Assembly (NCBI GenBank): GCA_964509765.1
Contig: CAZDYI010000092.1
Span: 1-9,254, forward strand
Source of the DNA: CAZDYI01 sp964509765
GTDB taxonomy: Bacteria; Pseudomonadota; Gammaproteobacteria; Tethybacterales; Tethybacteraceae
Direction of reading: 5' to 3'
Length of the DNA: 9,254 nt
The position numbers and the translations under genes are program-made. The notes under the pieces are model-generated. The model was not told the DNA's origin. It saw only the letters and a list, made by a program, of their open reading frames with translations, and ran no database searches. How positions within the stretch are numbered: the first letter of the stretch is position 1; each line of letters starts with the position of its first letter. Shown piece after piece: positions 1-5,966 of this stretch.

Positions 1-411
1 GAGACCGCGGACCATGTTGACCAGCGTGGGAAAGAAGCAGATCAGAGACGCGATCGCGATCTTCGGCGCGTAGCCGTTGCCGAGCAGCAACACCAGAATC
101 GGGGCGATCGCAATGATCGGGATGGTGTTGACGAACACCGCAATCGGGTAGAAGGCGCGCTCGGAAGTGCGGCTGTGGACGAACCACACCGCAAGAACGA
201 TGGCCACGGTGTTTCCGAGCGCGAAGCCAGCGGCGGCCTCGAGAAAGGTCGGCCAGAAGTTCAGCCACATGATGTTGCCCTGCTCGGTGAACATCTGGAG
301 CACGCGGAGCGGAGTCGGCGCTATGTACTCCGGCACCTCGAACAGCACCACGACCAGGTGCCAGGCGAGGACCATGCCGGCCGCAGCCGCGATCGGCGGC
401 CAGCGATGCAT
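1..411 (-). CDS. ABC transporter permease, SsuC/TauC/ThiX-like (3' end outside window)
   Basis: This is the inner-membrane permease of the importer encoded with the ATPase and binding protein upstream. The 137 visible residues begin MHRWPPIAAAAGMVLAW. A hydrophobic segment lies near residues 6-25, followed by the P-x-x-I-A-P-T-P-L-R-V stretch common after the first helix of SsuC/TauC-type permeases. Further membrane segments lie near residues 62-78 and 90-112. The EAA loop that contacts the ATPase would lie past the window edge, so it cannot be checked. The ATG at 411 is chosen because AAGGA lies six bases upstream; a GTG at 435 in the same frame is the alternative. The gene starts 27 bases after the ATPase stop, so the two are very probably co-transcribed. 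The family is clear from the sequence and its neighbours, but the substrate is not. Confidence 0.85.
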   Translation of the reverse strand, partial: MHRWPPIAAAAGMVLAWHLVVVLFEVPEYIAPTPLRVLQMFTEQGNIMWLNFWPTFLEAAAGFALGNTVAIVLAVWFVHSRTSERAFYPIAVFVNTIPIIAIAPILVLLLGNGYAPKIAIASLICFFPTLVNMVRGL

Positions 412-438
412 GATTCCTTGCCTCGCGTTGCCCACGGT

Positions 439-1209
439 TCAGGCCGCCACTGAAAGCAGGCTGCGCAGCCGGCCGGTCACGTTGATGAACTCGACCGTGT
501 CACGCAGGCCGGTGTCCCTGTCGTCGGGCAGCTCGATGTCCATGTACTCCGCCACCCTTCCAGGTGTCGACTTCATCACGAGCGTCTTCTTGCCGAGGTA
601 GGCCGCCTCGGCTATCGAGTGCGTCACGAAGATGATCGTGGAGCCAGTCTGCCGCCAGATGCGCAGCAGCTCGTTGTTGAGCCTGTCGCGGGTGATCTCG
701 TCGAGCGCTCCGAACGGCTCGTCCATCAGAAGAACGCTCGGCCTGCAGACCAGGGCGCGCGCGATTGCGACGCGCTGTCGCATGCCGCCCGACAGCTCGT
801 GCGGCATTGCGTTCTCGCGTCCGGCGAGCCCGACCAGGTCGAGCAGCTCAGCCGGGTCGGCGCTGTCCTCGACGCTGGACTGCGCCCGCCCGATCTCGAG
901 CGGCATCCTGACGTTCTCGATGGCCGACAGCCATGGAAGCAGCGTTGCGTCCTGGAAGACGAAGGCGAAGTCCCGCGCCCGGCGCGCCTCGCTCGGCGGC
1001 CGCCCGAACACGCTCAGCGTTCCCGAGGTTACCTTTACCAGGTCCGCAATCGCGCGAAGCAGGGTGGACTTGCCGCATCCTGAAGGCCCGATCAGGGTTA
1101 CGAAGCTGCCGGACTCAACCTCGAATGAGATGTTCTCCAAGGCAACGACTGTAGTGTCCGCCGTGGGGAACTCAACCCCGACATCCCGTGCGATGACCGC
1201 GGGTTCCAC
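439..1209 (-). CDS. ABC transporter ATP-binding protein, SsuB/TauB/NrtD-like
   Basis: This cytoplasmic ATPase drives the NMT1-type importer encoded on both sides of it. All motifs of an active subunit are visible in its 256 residues: Walker A GPSGCGKST (41-49), Q-loop glutamine Q86 in FVFQDATLLPW, signature LSGGMRQR (139-146), Walker B VLLMDEP (159-165, catalytic E164) and switch H197. The FQDATLLPW stretch and the length near 255 residues are typical of the nitrate/sulfonate/taurine ATPase branch, which lacks the extra C-terminal domain of sugar-importer ATPases. The start is GTG; an in-frame TGA lies two codons upstream, so no earlier start is possible, and no good Shine-Dalgarno sequence is visible. 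The gene lies 57 bases after the binding-protein stop and 27 bases before the permease start. Confidence 0.92.
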   Translation of the reverse strand: MEPAVIARDVGVEFPTADTTVVALENISFEVESGSFVTLIGPSGCGKSTLLRAIADLVKVTSGTLSVFGRPPSEARRARDFAFVFQDATLLPWLSAIENVRMPLEIGRAQSSVEDSADPAELLDLVGLAGRENAMPHELSGGMRQRVAIARALVCRPSVLLMDEPFGALDEITRDRLNNELLRIWRQTGSTIIFVTHSIAEAAYLGKKTLVMKSTPGRVAEYMDIELPDDRDTGLRDTVEFINVTGRLRSLLSVAA

Positions 1210-1241
1210 GGGTCAGCTTTCAGGGAGCCCGCCGAGGCGAG

Positions 1242-1261
1242 GGACCGGAACGACCCGGTCC
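1242..1261 (-). promoter_or_regulatory. Intercistronic hairpin between binding-protein and ATPase genes
   Basis: A perfect 7-base inverted repeat, GGACCGG and CCGGTCC, with a 6-base loop lies five bases after the stop codon of the binding-protein gene. No run of U follows on the minus strand, so it does not look like an intrinsic terminator. In binding-protein operons such hairpins often protect the upstream mRNA end or reduce read-through, giving more binding protein than ATPase and permease. The structure is seen in the sequence; the role is inferred. Confidence 0.55.
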
Positions 1262-1266
1262 GGAAA

Positions 1267-2283
1267 CTAGCCTATGCTCTTGCGCAGCGATGCGGTGGCG
1301 TCGAGGACGCTTGTCGTCATGACGTCGCTCACCGACGGCTTCGGCCCCTCGAACTGCTCGAGGTCGGCGTAGATGTCCAGCTGCGCCTGCCAGTTGCGGC
1401 TGTTCATCGCGGCCCAGCCGTCACGCTTGGTGGTGTCGTTGAAGGAAAAGCCCAGCACGCCCTTGATCGCCTCGAGCTCGCTCGCGCGGTCAAGGTTCGG
1501 GTACTCGGCCACCAAGTGGTCAACAGCCTTTTCCGGGTTCTTGCGGACGCTGTCCCAGCCGCGCGCCGACGCGGCCAGGAACGAAACCAGCCTTGCGTGG
1601 TTGGAGTCAAGCTCCTCGTCGGTCGTGTAGAAGACGTTGGCGTAGAGCTGCAGGCCCGCGTCCCAGAGCATCAGGTCGACGCGGCCGTCGCCGAGCACCT
1701 TCAGCGCGTTCACGTTGGTCAGCCACCCTGTCACCGCCTGCGCCTGGCCGGTCAGCAGCTGGTTCATGTCGCTGCCCATCTTGACGATCTCGACCTGGTC
1801 CTCGCTGATGCCGTTTTGCGCAAGCAATGCGCGGAGCAGTATCACAGCTGTCGGCTGCGTCGCGATCGTCTTGCCCACGAAGTCCTGCGGCTTGCGGATC
1901 GGCGCGTTCTCCAGCGAGAAGTAGGTGAACGGGTGCTTCTGGAAGCCGGCGGCAAACGCCTTCACCGGAATGCCCGAGGACCTCGCGAGCATCAGCGACG
2001 GGCTCGAGGAGAGCTGGCCGGTCTGCGAGCGGCCCGCGGCCACCGAGGCCACACCGTCGACGCCCGGGCCGCCGGGAACGACGGTCAACTCGAGGCCCTC
2101 CTCCTTGAAGTAGCCCTCGCGCTTGGCGTACACCTCCCCGAGGATGCCGTTGCTCGCCAGCCAGCCCAGCTGCATGCTCACGGCGTGGCCGGAAGCGTTT
2201 GCTGAGAAGCTGATGAAAGAGCTGCTGGCCGCCGCCGCAGTGGCCCCGACCATCAGGTCGCGGCGGGAAAGGTTGCTGGTCAT
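1267..2283 (-). CDS. ABC transporter substrate-binding protein, NMT1/SsuA/TauA-like, with Tat-type signal
   Basis: This is the exported binding protein of the importer encoded downstream. The 338-residue product begins with SRRDLM (6-11), a twin-arginine-like motif, then an Ala/Ser-rich hydrophobic stretch and a likely A-N-A cleavage site near residue 30. The mature part fits the NMT1/THI5-like periplasmic fold: an early LGWLASNG strand, a REGYFKEEGLELTVVPGGPG segment (55-74), and a PQDFVGKTIATQP segment (132-144) where this family places its domain crossover. Related proteins bind sulfonates, thiamine-pyrimidine precursors, riboflavin or similar small molecules; the sequence alone does not decide. 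The ATG is supported by AGGAGG at 2291-2296, seven bases upstream. No thiamine-pyrophosphate riboswitch core is visible in front of it, which weakens but does not exclude a thiamine-precursor role. Confidence 0.9.
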   Translation of the reverse strand: MTSNLSRRDLMVGATAAAASSSFISFSANASGHAVSMQLGWLASNGILGEVYAKREGYFKEEGLELTVVPGGPGVDGVASVAAGRSQTGQLSSSPSLMLARSSGIPVKAFAAGFQKHPFTYFSLENAPIRKPQDFVGKTIATQPTAVILLRALLAQNGISEDQVEIVKMGSDMNQLLTGQAQAVTGWLTNVNALKVLGDGRVDLMLWDAGLQLYANVFYTTDEELDSNHARLVSFLAASARGWDSVRKNPEKAVDHLVAEYPNLDRASELEAIKGVLGFSFNDTTKRDGWAAMNSRNWQAQLDIYADLEQFEGPKPSVSDVMTTSVLDATASLRKSIG

Positions 2284-2300
2284 TGCCTTGCCTCCTCAGG

Positions 2301-2323
2301 AATGTTACTTCCCATATTACATT
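2301..2323. promoter_or_regulatory. Imperfect dyad, candidate operator of the NMT1-type operon
   Basis: The two 7-base arms AATGTTA and TTACATT become exact complements if one position is ignored (AATGTnA and TnACATT), with a 9-base spacer. The dyad overlaps the -10 element and expected start point of the candidate promoter at 2321-2349, a usual place for a repressor site. The minus strand also carries three GTAAY-type repeats across this region (GTAATAAT, GTAATATG, GTAACATT). No regulator gene is in the window. The local sequence is AT-rich, so some symmetry is expected by chance. Confidence 0.35.
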
Positions 2324-2352
2324 ATTACACAACAACGCACATAATCCAACAT
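2317..2352 (-). CDS. Possible 11-codon leader ORF with tandem cysteine codons
   Basis: An ATG preceded by GGAGGAGC opens a short frame encoding MLDYVRCCVIM and ending in TAA, 33 bases before the start of the binding-protein gene. The Shine-Dalgarno sequence is strong and the two Cys codons are adjacent (TGT TGT), both T-ending in a GC-rich genome. Cys-rich leader frames that sense cysteine supply are known upstream of sulfur genes in some bacteria, and the downstream importer belongs to a superfamily that includes sulfonate transporters. Against it, the frame overlaps the candidate promoter at 2321-2349; if that promoter is the one used, the frame would not be in its transcript. It would then be translated only from transcripts coming from the xylosidase gene or an unseen upstream promoter. 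Confidence 0.25.
   Translation of the reverse strand: MLDYVRCCVIM
2321..2349 (-). promoter_or_regulatory. Candidate sigma-70-type promoter of the NMT1-type ABC operon
   Basis: On the minus strand TTGGAT and AATAAT (five of six consensus bases) are separated by exactly 17 bases, and a TG one base before the -10 gives an extended -10 element. The -35 matches at only three of six positions. The start point would fall near 2314, leaving a leader of about 30 bases that contains the AGGAGG of the binding-protein gene. The surrounding stretch 2301-2390 has 34 G or C bases in 90, about 38 percent, far below the flanking genes, which suits a promoter region. Confidence 0.45.
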
Positions 2353-2393
2353 GCTCCTCCGAGCTTCGGTAACTGTGTTGTTTTTTTCTCACA

Positions 2394-3992
2394 TCAGGAC
2401 GGGACATACGAAAAGTATTCAAACTTCGCAGGCATCCCCCTTCCGGACAGGTCGTGGGCGCACATCCCGACGAACGCCCCAGTGAACGAGTTGCCGCTTC
2501 CCCTGCCCGCCTCGTCCGACAGCTGCGCCTGGCTCAGCGCGGGGCCGATCCGCATCCATTCCTTGCCGTCCGCCGTCCAGGAGAACCGCAGGCTCGCGCC
2601 ATCGACCTCTGCCCTCATGCGCACGGGCCCCTGCGGCGGCTCGACCTTCCCGACCTCGGGCATGACAAGCGCGTGCCCGGGCCAGTCCGCAGGGCTCGAC
2701 ATCACTACAAGCCTGCGGTTGCCGCCCTCGTCTGCGGTTAGTGCAAGGTAGTTGTGCTTGTGGCTGTTGTACCAGCAGACCAGCCCCGCCATCTGCTGGT
2801 ATCCCTCGGGCTTTGCCTCCACGCTGCACTCGGCCACGAAGCTGAAGTGCTCCTGGCGCCTTGCGACCAGGGCGTGCTCGAAGCACGACGAGGGGCTCTC
2901 GCGGCCGAACAGCGTCAGGCTGCCGGGGTTCGCCTTCAGGCTGAACAGCCTGTCCGGCTCGGGCGTGCGCAGCCACTGGAACTCGATCGGCAGCTCCTCC
3001 GAGTCGAACTCGCGCCGCTTCGGGACCTCGGGCCAGGGATGCTCGTCGAGGCCCGGCGCGGGAACCTCGACCCTCGGCGAGGGGTCCTTCCCGTCGAGAT
3101 GCAGCCAGCCGTCGTCGCCGAAGCGCCCGCGCTGGATCGCGGTCTCCCGGCCGAGCACGCAGAAGTACCCCGGCAGCGGCCTGCCGGTGAGGTGGACGAC
3201 GTAGACGCTGCCGTCGTCGAGCTCGACGAAGTCGGCGTGGCCGGCGCGCTGCAGCGGCAGGGAGTGGTCGCCCTTAGACGTGAGCACATGGACGTCGGGG
3301 TGGAGCTCGTACGGGCCCGTCAGCTCCTTTGAGCGGGCCATGGTCATCGCGTGGCTCTCGGAGGTTCCGCCCTCGGCGGTGACGAGGTAGTACCACCCGC
3401 CGCGGCGGTACAGGTGCGGTGCCTCGGTCAGGCCGAGCTCGCTGCCGCGGAAGACGTTCGTCACCGGCCCGACGAGCCTGCCCTCCTTCCTGTCGAACTC
3501 CTGGAGCAGAATCCCGCCGAACCTGTTCCTGCCCTGCCTGTGGTCCCAGACCATGTTGCACAGCCAGCTCCTGCCGTCATCGTCGTGGAACAGCGACGGG
3601 TCGAAGCCCGAGGAGTTCGCGTAGACCGGGTCCGACCACGGGCCCTCGACGGACTCCGCCGAGGTGATGTAGTTGTGCTGGTCCTTGTACGGCCCCGAGA
3701 TCGACTTGACGTCGGTGTAGACGAGCCAGAACCTCTCGCCGTCGTGGGTCAGGCACGGCGCCCAGACCCCGCAGCTGTCGGGGTCGCCGCGCATGTCGAG
3801 GAGCTCCCTGCGGTCCAGCGGGCGGCACAGCAGCCGCCAGTTGACAAGGTCGCGCGAGTGGTGGACCTGCACGCCGGGGTACCACTCGAAGGTCGAGGTG
3901 GCGACGTAGAAGTCGCCGCCGACACTGCAGATCGACGGGTCGGGGTTGAACCCGGGGAGGATCGGATTGGTGATCGTGCGCTCGCTACCCAC
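2394..3992 (-). CDS. xynB: Glycoside hydrolase family 43 beta-xylosidase, cytoplasmic
   Basis: This enzyme very probably removes xylose from the non-reducing end of xylo-oligosaccharides inside the cell. The 532-residue product matches two-domain GH43 beta-xylosidases of the Selenomonas SXA type. A five-bladed propeller (about 8-320) carries the catalytic base D18 in GFNPDPS, the pKa-tuning D131 in GFDPSLF and the catalytic acid E190 in LTEAPHLY; GHA at 251-253 and GRETAIQ at 281-287 are also active-site-region motifs. A C-terminal beta-sandwich (about 325-532) shows LFGRES, QQMAGL and FTGAFVG. No signal peptide is present, so it acts in the cytoplasm. The GTG start has GAGGG five bases upstream. 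Some related enzymes also cleave arabinofuranosides. The loop between RPLP and the GRETAIQ motif is very short. The gene is divergent from the sugar importer; the symbol is by family resemblance. Confidence 0.93.
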   Translation of the reverse strand: MGSERTITNPILPGFNPDPSICSVGGDFYVATSTFEWYPGVQVHHSRDLVNWRLLCRPLDRRELLDMRGDPDSCGVWAPCLTHDGERFWLVYTDVKSISGPYKDQHNYITSAESVEGPWSDPVYANSSGFDPSLFHDDDGRSWLCNMVWDHRQGRNRFGGILLQEFDRKEGRLVGPVTNVFRGSELGLTEAPHLYRRGGWYYLVTAEGGTSESHAMTMARSKELTGPYELHPDVHVLTSKGDHSLPLQRAGHADFVELDDGSVYVVHLTGRPLPGYFCVLGRETAIQRGRFGDDGWLHLDGKDPSPRVEVPAPGLDEHPWPEVPKRREFDSEELPIEFQWLRTPEPDRLFSLKANPGSLTLFGRESPSSCFEHALVARRQEHFSFVAECSVEAKPEGYQQMAGLVCWYNSHKHNYLALTADEGGNRRLVVMSSPADWPGHALVMPEVGKVEPPQGPVRMRAEVDGASLRFSWTADGKEWMRIGPALSQAQLSDEAGRGSGNSFTGAFVGMCAHDLSGRGMPAKFEYFSYVPS

Positions 3993-4064
3993 CTGTCCCT
4001 CTCTTGCGTCAAGCCCCCGCGCTGCCGCCGGCAGGGCCTAATGTTACAACCGACCGCGGCCGGC

Positions 4065-4079
4065 CGGCGGAAACCGCCG
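4065..4079. promoter_or_regulatory. Perfect short inverted repeat in the divergent xylosidase/importer gap
   Basis: The 6-base arms CGGCGG and CCGCCG flank an AAA loop. The repeat lies 12 bases upstream of the TATAAT at 4092 and about 70 bases upstream of the xylosidase start, so it could be an operator serving both directions. A second weak symmetry, GTT-AC-AAC, lies near 4043-4050. In such GC-rich DNA short GC palindromes are common, so the regulatory role is only a suggestion. The rest of the 147-base gap (3993-4139) holds no gene. Confidence 0.3.
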
Positions 4080-4091
4080 ATTCGCCGATAC

Positions 4092-4097
4092 TATAAT
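4092..4097 (+). promoter_or_regulatory. Candidate -10 element of the sugar ABC operon
   Basis: A perfect TATAAT lies 42 bases before the first permease start, within an otherwise GC-rich divergent gap. No good -35 is found at 16 to 18 bases upstream, where the sequence is around GGAAAC, so activator dependence or a different -35 is possible. The expected start point near 4104 gives a leader of about 36 bases. On the opposite strand the same bases read TATAGT (five of six) at 4090-4095, also without a visible -35, which might serve the xylosidase. Confidence 0.45.
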
Positions 4098-4139
4098 CCC
4101 GTTTCCCTGCCTGCAGGGGTTGCAGCGCAGCGAGGGAGG

Positions 4140-5120
4140 ATGCAAGCAGAGGTGACACCGCCGGCGAAAACCGATGCCGGGCTTCCGGACTGGTTCAGTT
4201 CCAAGAGGGGCGGCGCGAAGCTGCAGGTCGGCCGCTGGGTGCCGCTTGCGCTCGTCCTGCCGCCGGTGCTGGTGCTCGTCGCGATCGTCGTCTACCCGAC
4301 GGTCTGGATGTTCTACCACGCGCTCCACGACACCAACATGATGCGCCTGTTCCAGGAGAACTGGTCGTACGTCGGCTTCGCGAACTTCGGCACCGTGCTG
4401 TCCTCGGACCGGTTCTGGAACTCGGCGGGGAACATGCTCCAGTACCTCGTATTCGGCGCCTGCCTGCAGGTCGCGCTCGGGACGGTCCTCGCGCTCGCGC
4501 TCTACGAGCTCGTCCGCAACAGCTTCTGGCGCACCGTCCTGCTGGTGCTCATGGTGATCCCGATGATGCTGCCGCCGTCGATCGTCGCGGTGCTGTGGAA
4601 GTTCCTCCTCACCCCGTCCAACGGCGCGATTAACCAGGCGCTGCTGAACTTCGGGCTGATCGACGCACACATCGAGTGGTTCAACCGCGGGCTGGCGCTG
4701 TGGTCGATCGTCATCGCCGACATCTGGAACTGGACCGCGCTGCCGCTTCTGATCGTGTTCTCGGGAAGGGTGTCGCTGCCGCCGGGGGTGTTTGAGGCCG
4801 CCCGCGTCGACGGCGCGAGCAGCTGGCAGGTCATGTGGCGCCTCACCCTGCCGATGCTAAAGGAGATCATCGCGATCGCGTTCATCATCAGGTTCATGGA
4901 CGCCTTCAAGTTCGTCGACCTGGTCTTCATCATGACCTCGGGCGGCCCGGCGCAGTCCACCGAGCTGCCGGCCTACATCGCCTTCCAGCGCGGCGTGCGC
5001 GAGTTCGAGATCGGCGAGGCCGCGGCCTACGCGCTGCTGATCTTCCTGTGCTCGGCGGTGATCATCACGCTGTTCCTGCAGTACCTCAAGCGGGTCCTCA
5101 AGGCCCAGGGGATCGCGTGA
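4140..5120 (+). CDS. Sugar ABC transporter permease, MalF/UgpA-like
   Basis: This is one of two inner-membrane subunits of the sugar importer. The 326-residue product has a polar N-terminus of about 33 residues and hydrophobic segments near 34-55, 97-122, 131-155, 185-205, 240-256 and 293-315, the six-helix pattern of CUT1 permeases. The EAA loop that docks on the ATPase is present: EAARVDGASSWQVMWRLTLP (219-238), followed by the MTSGGP-x-x-S-T segment typical of MalF-type proteins. The ATG is directly preceded by GAGGGAGG; counting from the first GAGG the spacing is four bases. A GTG four codons later is a possible alternative start. The frame stays open far upstream, opposite the xylosidase gene, but that extension has no family resemblance. 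Its stop overlaps the next start by four bases. Confidence 0.93.
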   Translation: MQAEVTPPAKTDAGLPDWFSSKRGGAKLQVGRWVPLALVLPPVLVLVAIVVYPTVWMFYHALHDTNMMRLFQENWSYVGFANFGTVLSSDRFWNSAGNMLQYLVFGACLQVALGTVLALALYELVRNSFWRTVLLVLMVIPMMLPPSIVAVLWKFLLTPSNGAINQALLNFGLIDAHIEWFNRGLALWSIVIADIWNWTALPLLIVFSGRVSLPPGVFEAARVDGASSWQVMWRLTLPMLKEIIAIAFIIRFMDAFKFVDLVFIMTSGGPAQSTELPAYIAFQRGVREFEIGEAAAYALLIFLCSAVIITLFLQYLKRVLKAQGIA

Positions 5121-5962
5121 CCGACCGGGCCGGCGGGCAGAGGACGGTGCGGGCGCTGCTGTGGGCCATGCTCGGCGCGTGGCTGCTCATCACCCTGTTC
5201 CCGCTCTACTGGCAGCTGATCACGGCGCTGAAGTCGACCGAGGAGACCAACCGCACGGTCCCGACCTTCTGGCCCGACGAGTTCCACCCCGGGAACTTCG
5301 CCGCGGTGTTCACCGAGCGGAGTAACTTCGACGCCCTGGTGTCGAGCTTCATCATCGCCACCGGCAACACCCTGCTGTCGCTGCTGCTCGGGACGATGGC
5401 CGGCTACGCCTTCGCGCGCTTCCCGCGGCACGCCGGCGGCGAGAACCTCGCCTTCTGGATACTCTCGAACAGGATGTTCCCGCCGGTGGCGGTGATCATC
5501 CCGATGTTCTTCTTGTTCGACGCTACCCCCTGGGGAACCGACAGCCACCTGTCGCTGATCATCCTGTACCTGGTGTTCAACATGCCGCTTGCGACCTGGC
5601 TGATGATGGTGTTCTTCCGCGACGCCCCGCGCGAGCTCGAGGAGGCCGCCTACCTCGACGGCTACACGCCGTTCCGCGCCTTCATGAAGGTGACCTTCCC
5701 GCTGGTGCTGCCGGGGATGATCTCGGTCGCGATGCTGTGCTGGATCTTCGCCTGGAACGAGTACCTGTTCGCCAACCTGTTCGTCGGGACCGAGGTCCGG
5801 ACCTTCACCATCGTGATCCCGACCTTCACCCACGGCAGCCAGACGCTGTGGAACCTGCAGATGGCGTTCTCGATCATAGCGATCATCCCGCCGGTCGCGC
5901 TGTTCATCCTCCTGCGCCGCTACATGGTGCGCGGGCTCTCGCTCGGTGTGGTCAAGGGCTGA
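5117..5962 (+). CDS. Sugar ABC transporter permease, MalG/UgpE-like
   Basis: This is the second membrane subunit, expected to pair with the MalF-like product. The 281-residue protein starts with a hydrophobic segment (12-36) ending in FPLYWQLITALKS, a hallmark of MalG-type permeases, and has further segments near 74-100, 112-135, 146-167, 196-215 and 247-267. The EAA loop is EEAAYLDGYTPFRAFMKVTF (175-194), followed by PLVLPG. The C-terminus VRGLSLGVVKG fits the family's usual ending. The GTG start lies inside the overlap GTGA with the upstream stop, indicating translational coupling and roughly equal output of the two permeases. No other start in the frame keeps the full first helix. The next gene begins four bases after its stop. 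Confidence 0.93.
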   Translation: MTDRAGGQRTVRALLWAMLGAWLLITLFPLYWQLITALKSTEETNRTVPTFWPDEFHPGNFAAVFTERSNFDALVSSFIIATGNTLLSLLLGTMAGYAFARFPRHAGGENLAFWILSNRMFPPVAVIIPMFFLFDATPWGTDSHLSLIILYLVFNMPLATWLMMVFFRDAPRELEEAAYLDGYTPFRAFMKVTFPLVLPGMISVAMLCWIFAWNEYLFANLFVGTEVRTFTIVIPTFTHGSQTLWNLQMAFSIIAIIPPVALFILLRRYMVRGLSLGVVKG

Positions 5963-5966
5963 GAAG

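Noticed and set aside
2359..2387. Possible intrinsic terminator on the plus strand: CCGA-GCT-TCGG hairpin and a run of seven T
   Set aside because: The stem is only four bases, the T run begins 11 bases after it, and no plus-strand gene lies upstream to terminate.
2381..2387. Seven-T run as a sign of an insertion or phase-variable tract
   Set aside because: It is a single short run outside any gene, with no target-site duplication or inverted ends around it.
2284..2393. Thiamine-pyrophosphate riboswitch before the NMT1-type binding protein
   Set aside because: The conserved CUGAGA and the distal conserved thi-box bases are not found, and the gap is too short once the promoter is allowed for.
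3351..4139. Open frame continuing upstream of the first sugar permease
   Set aside because: It runs opposite the xylosidase gene, lacks permease-like sequence and is explained by GC-rich third positions. The ATG at 4140 has a good Shine-Dalgarno sequence.
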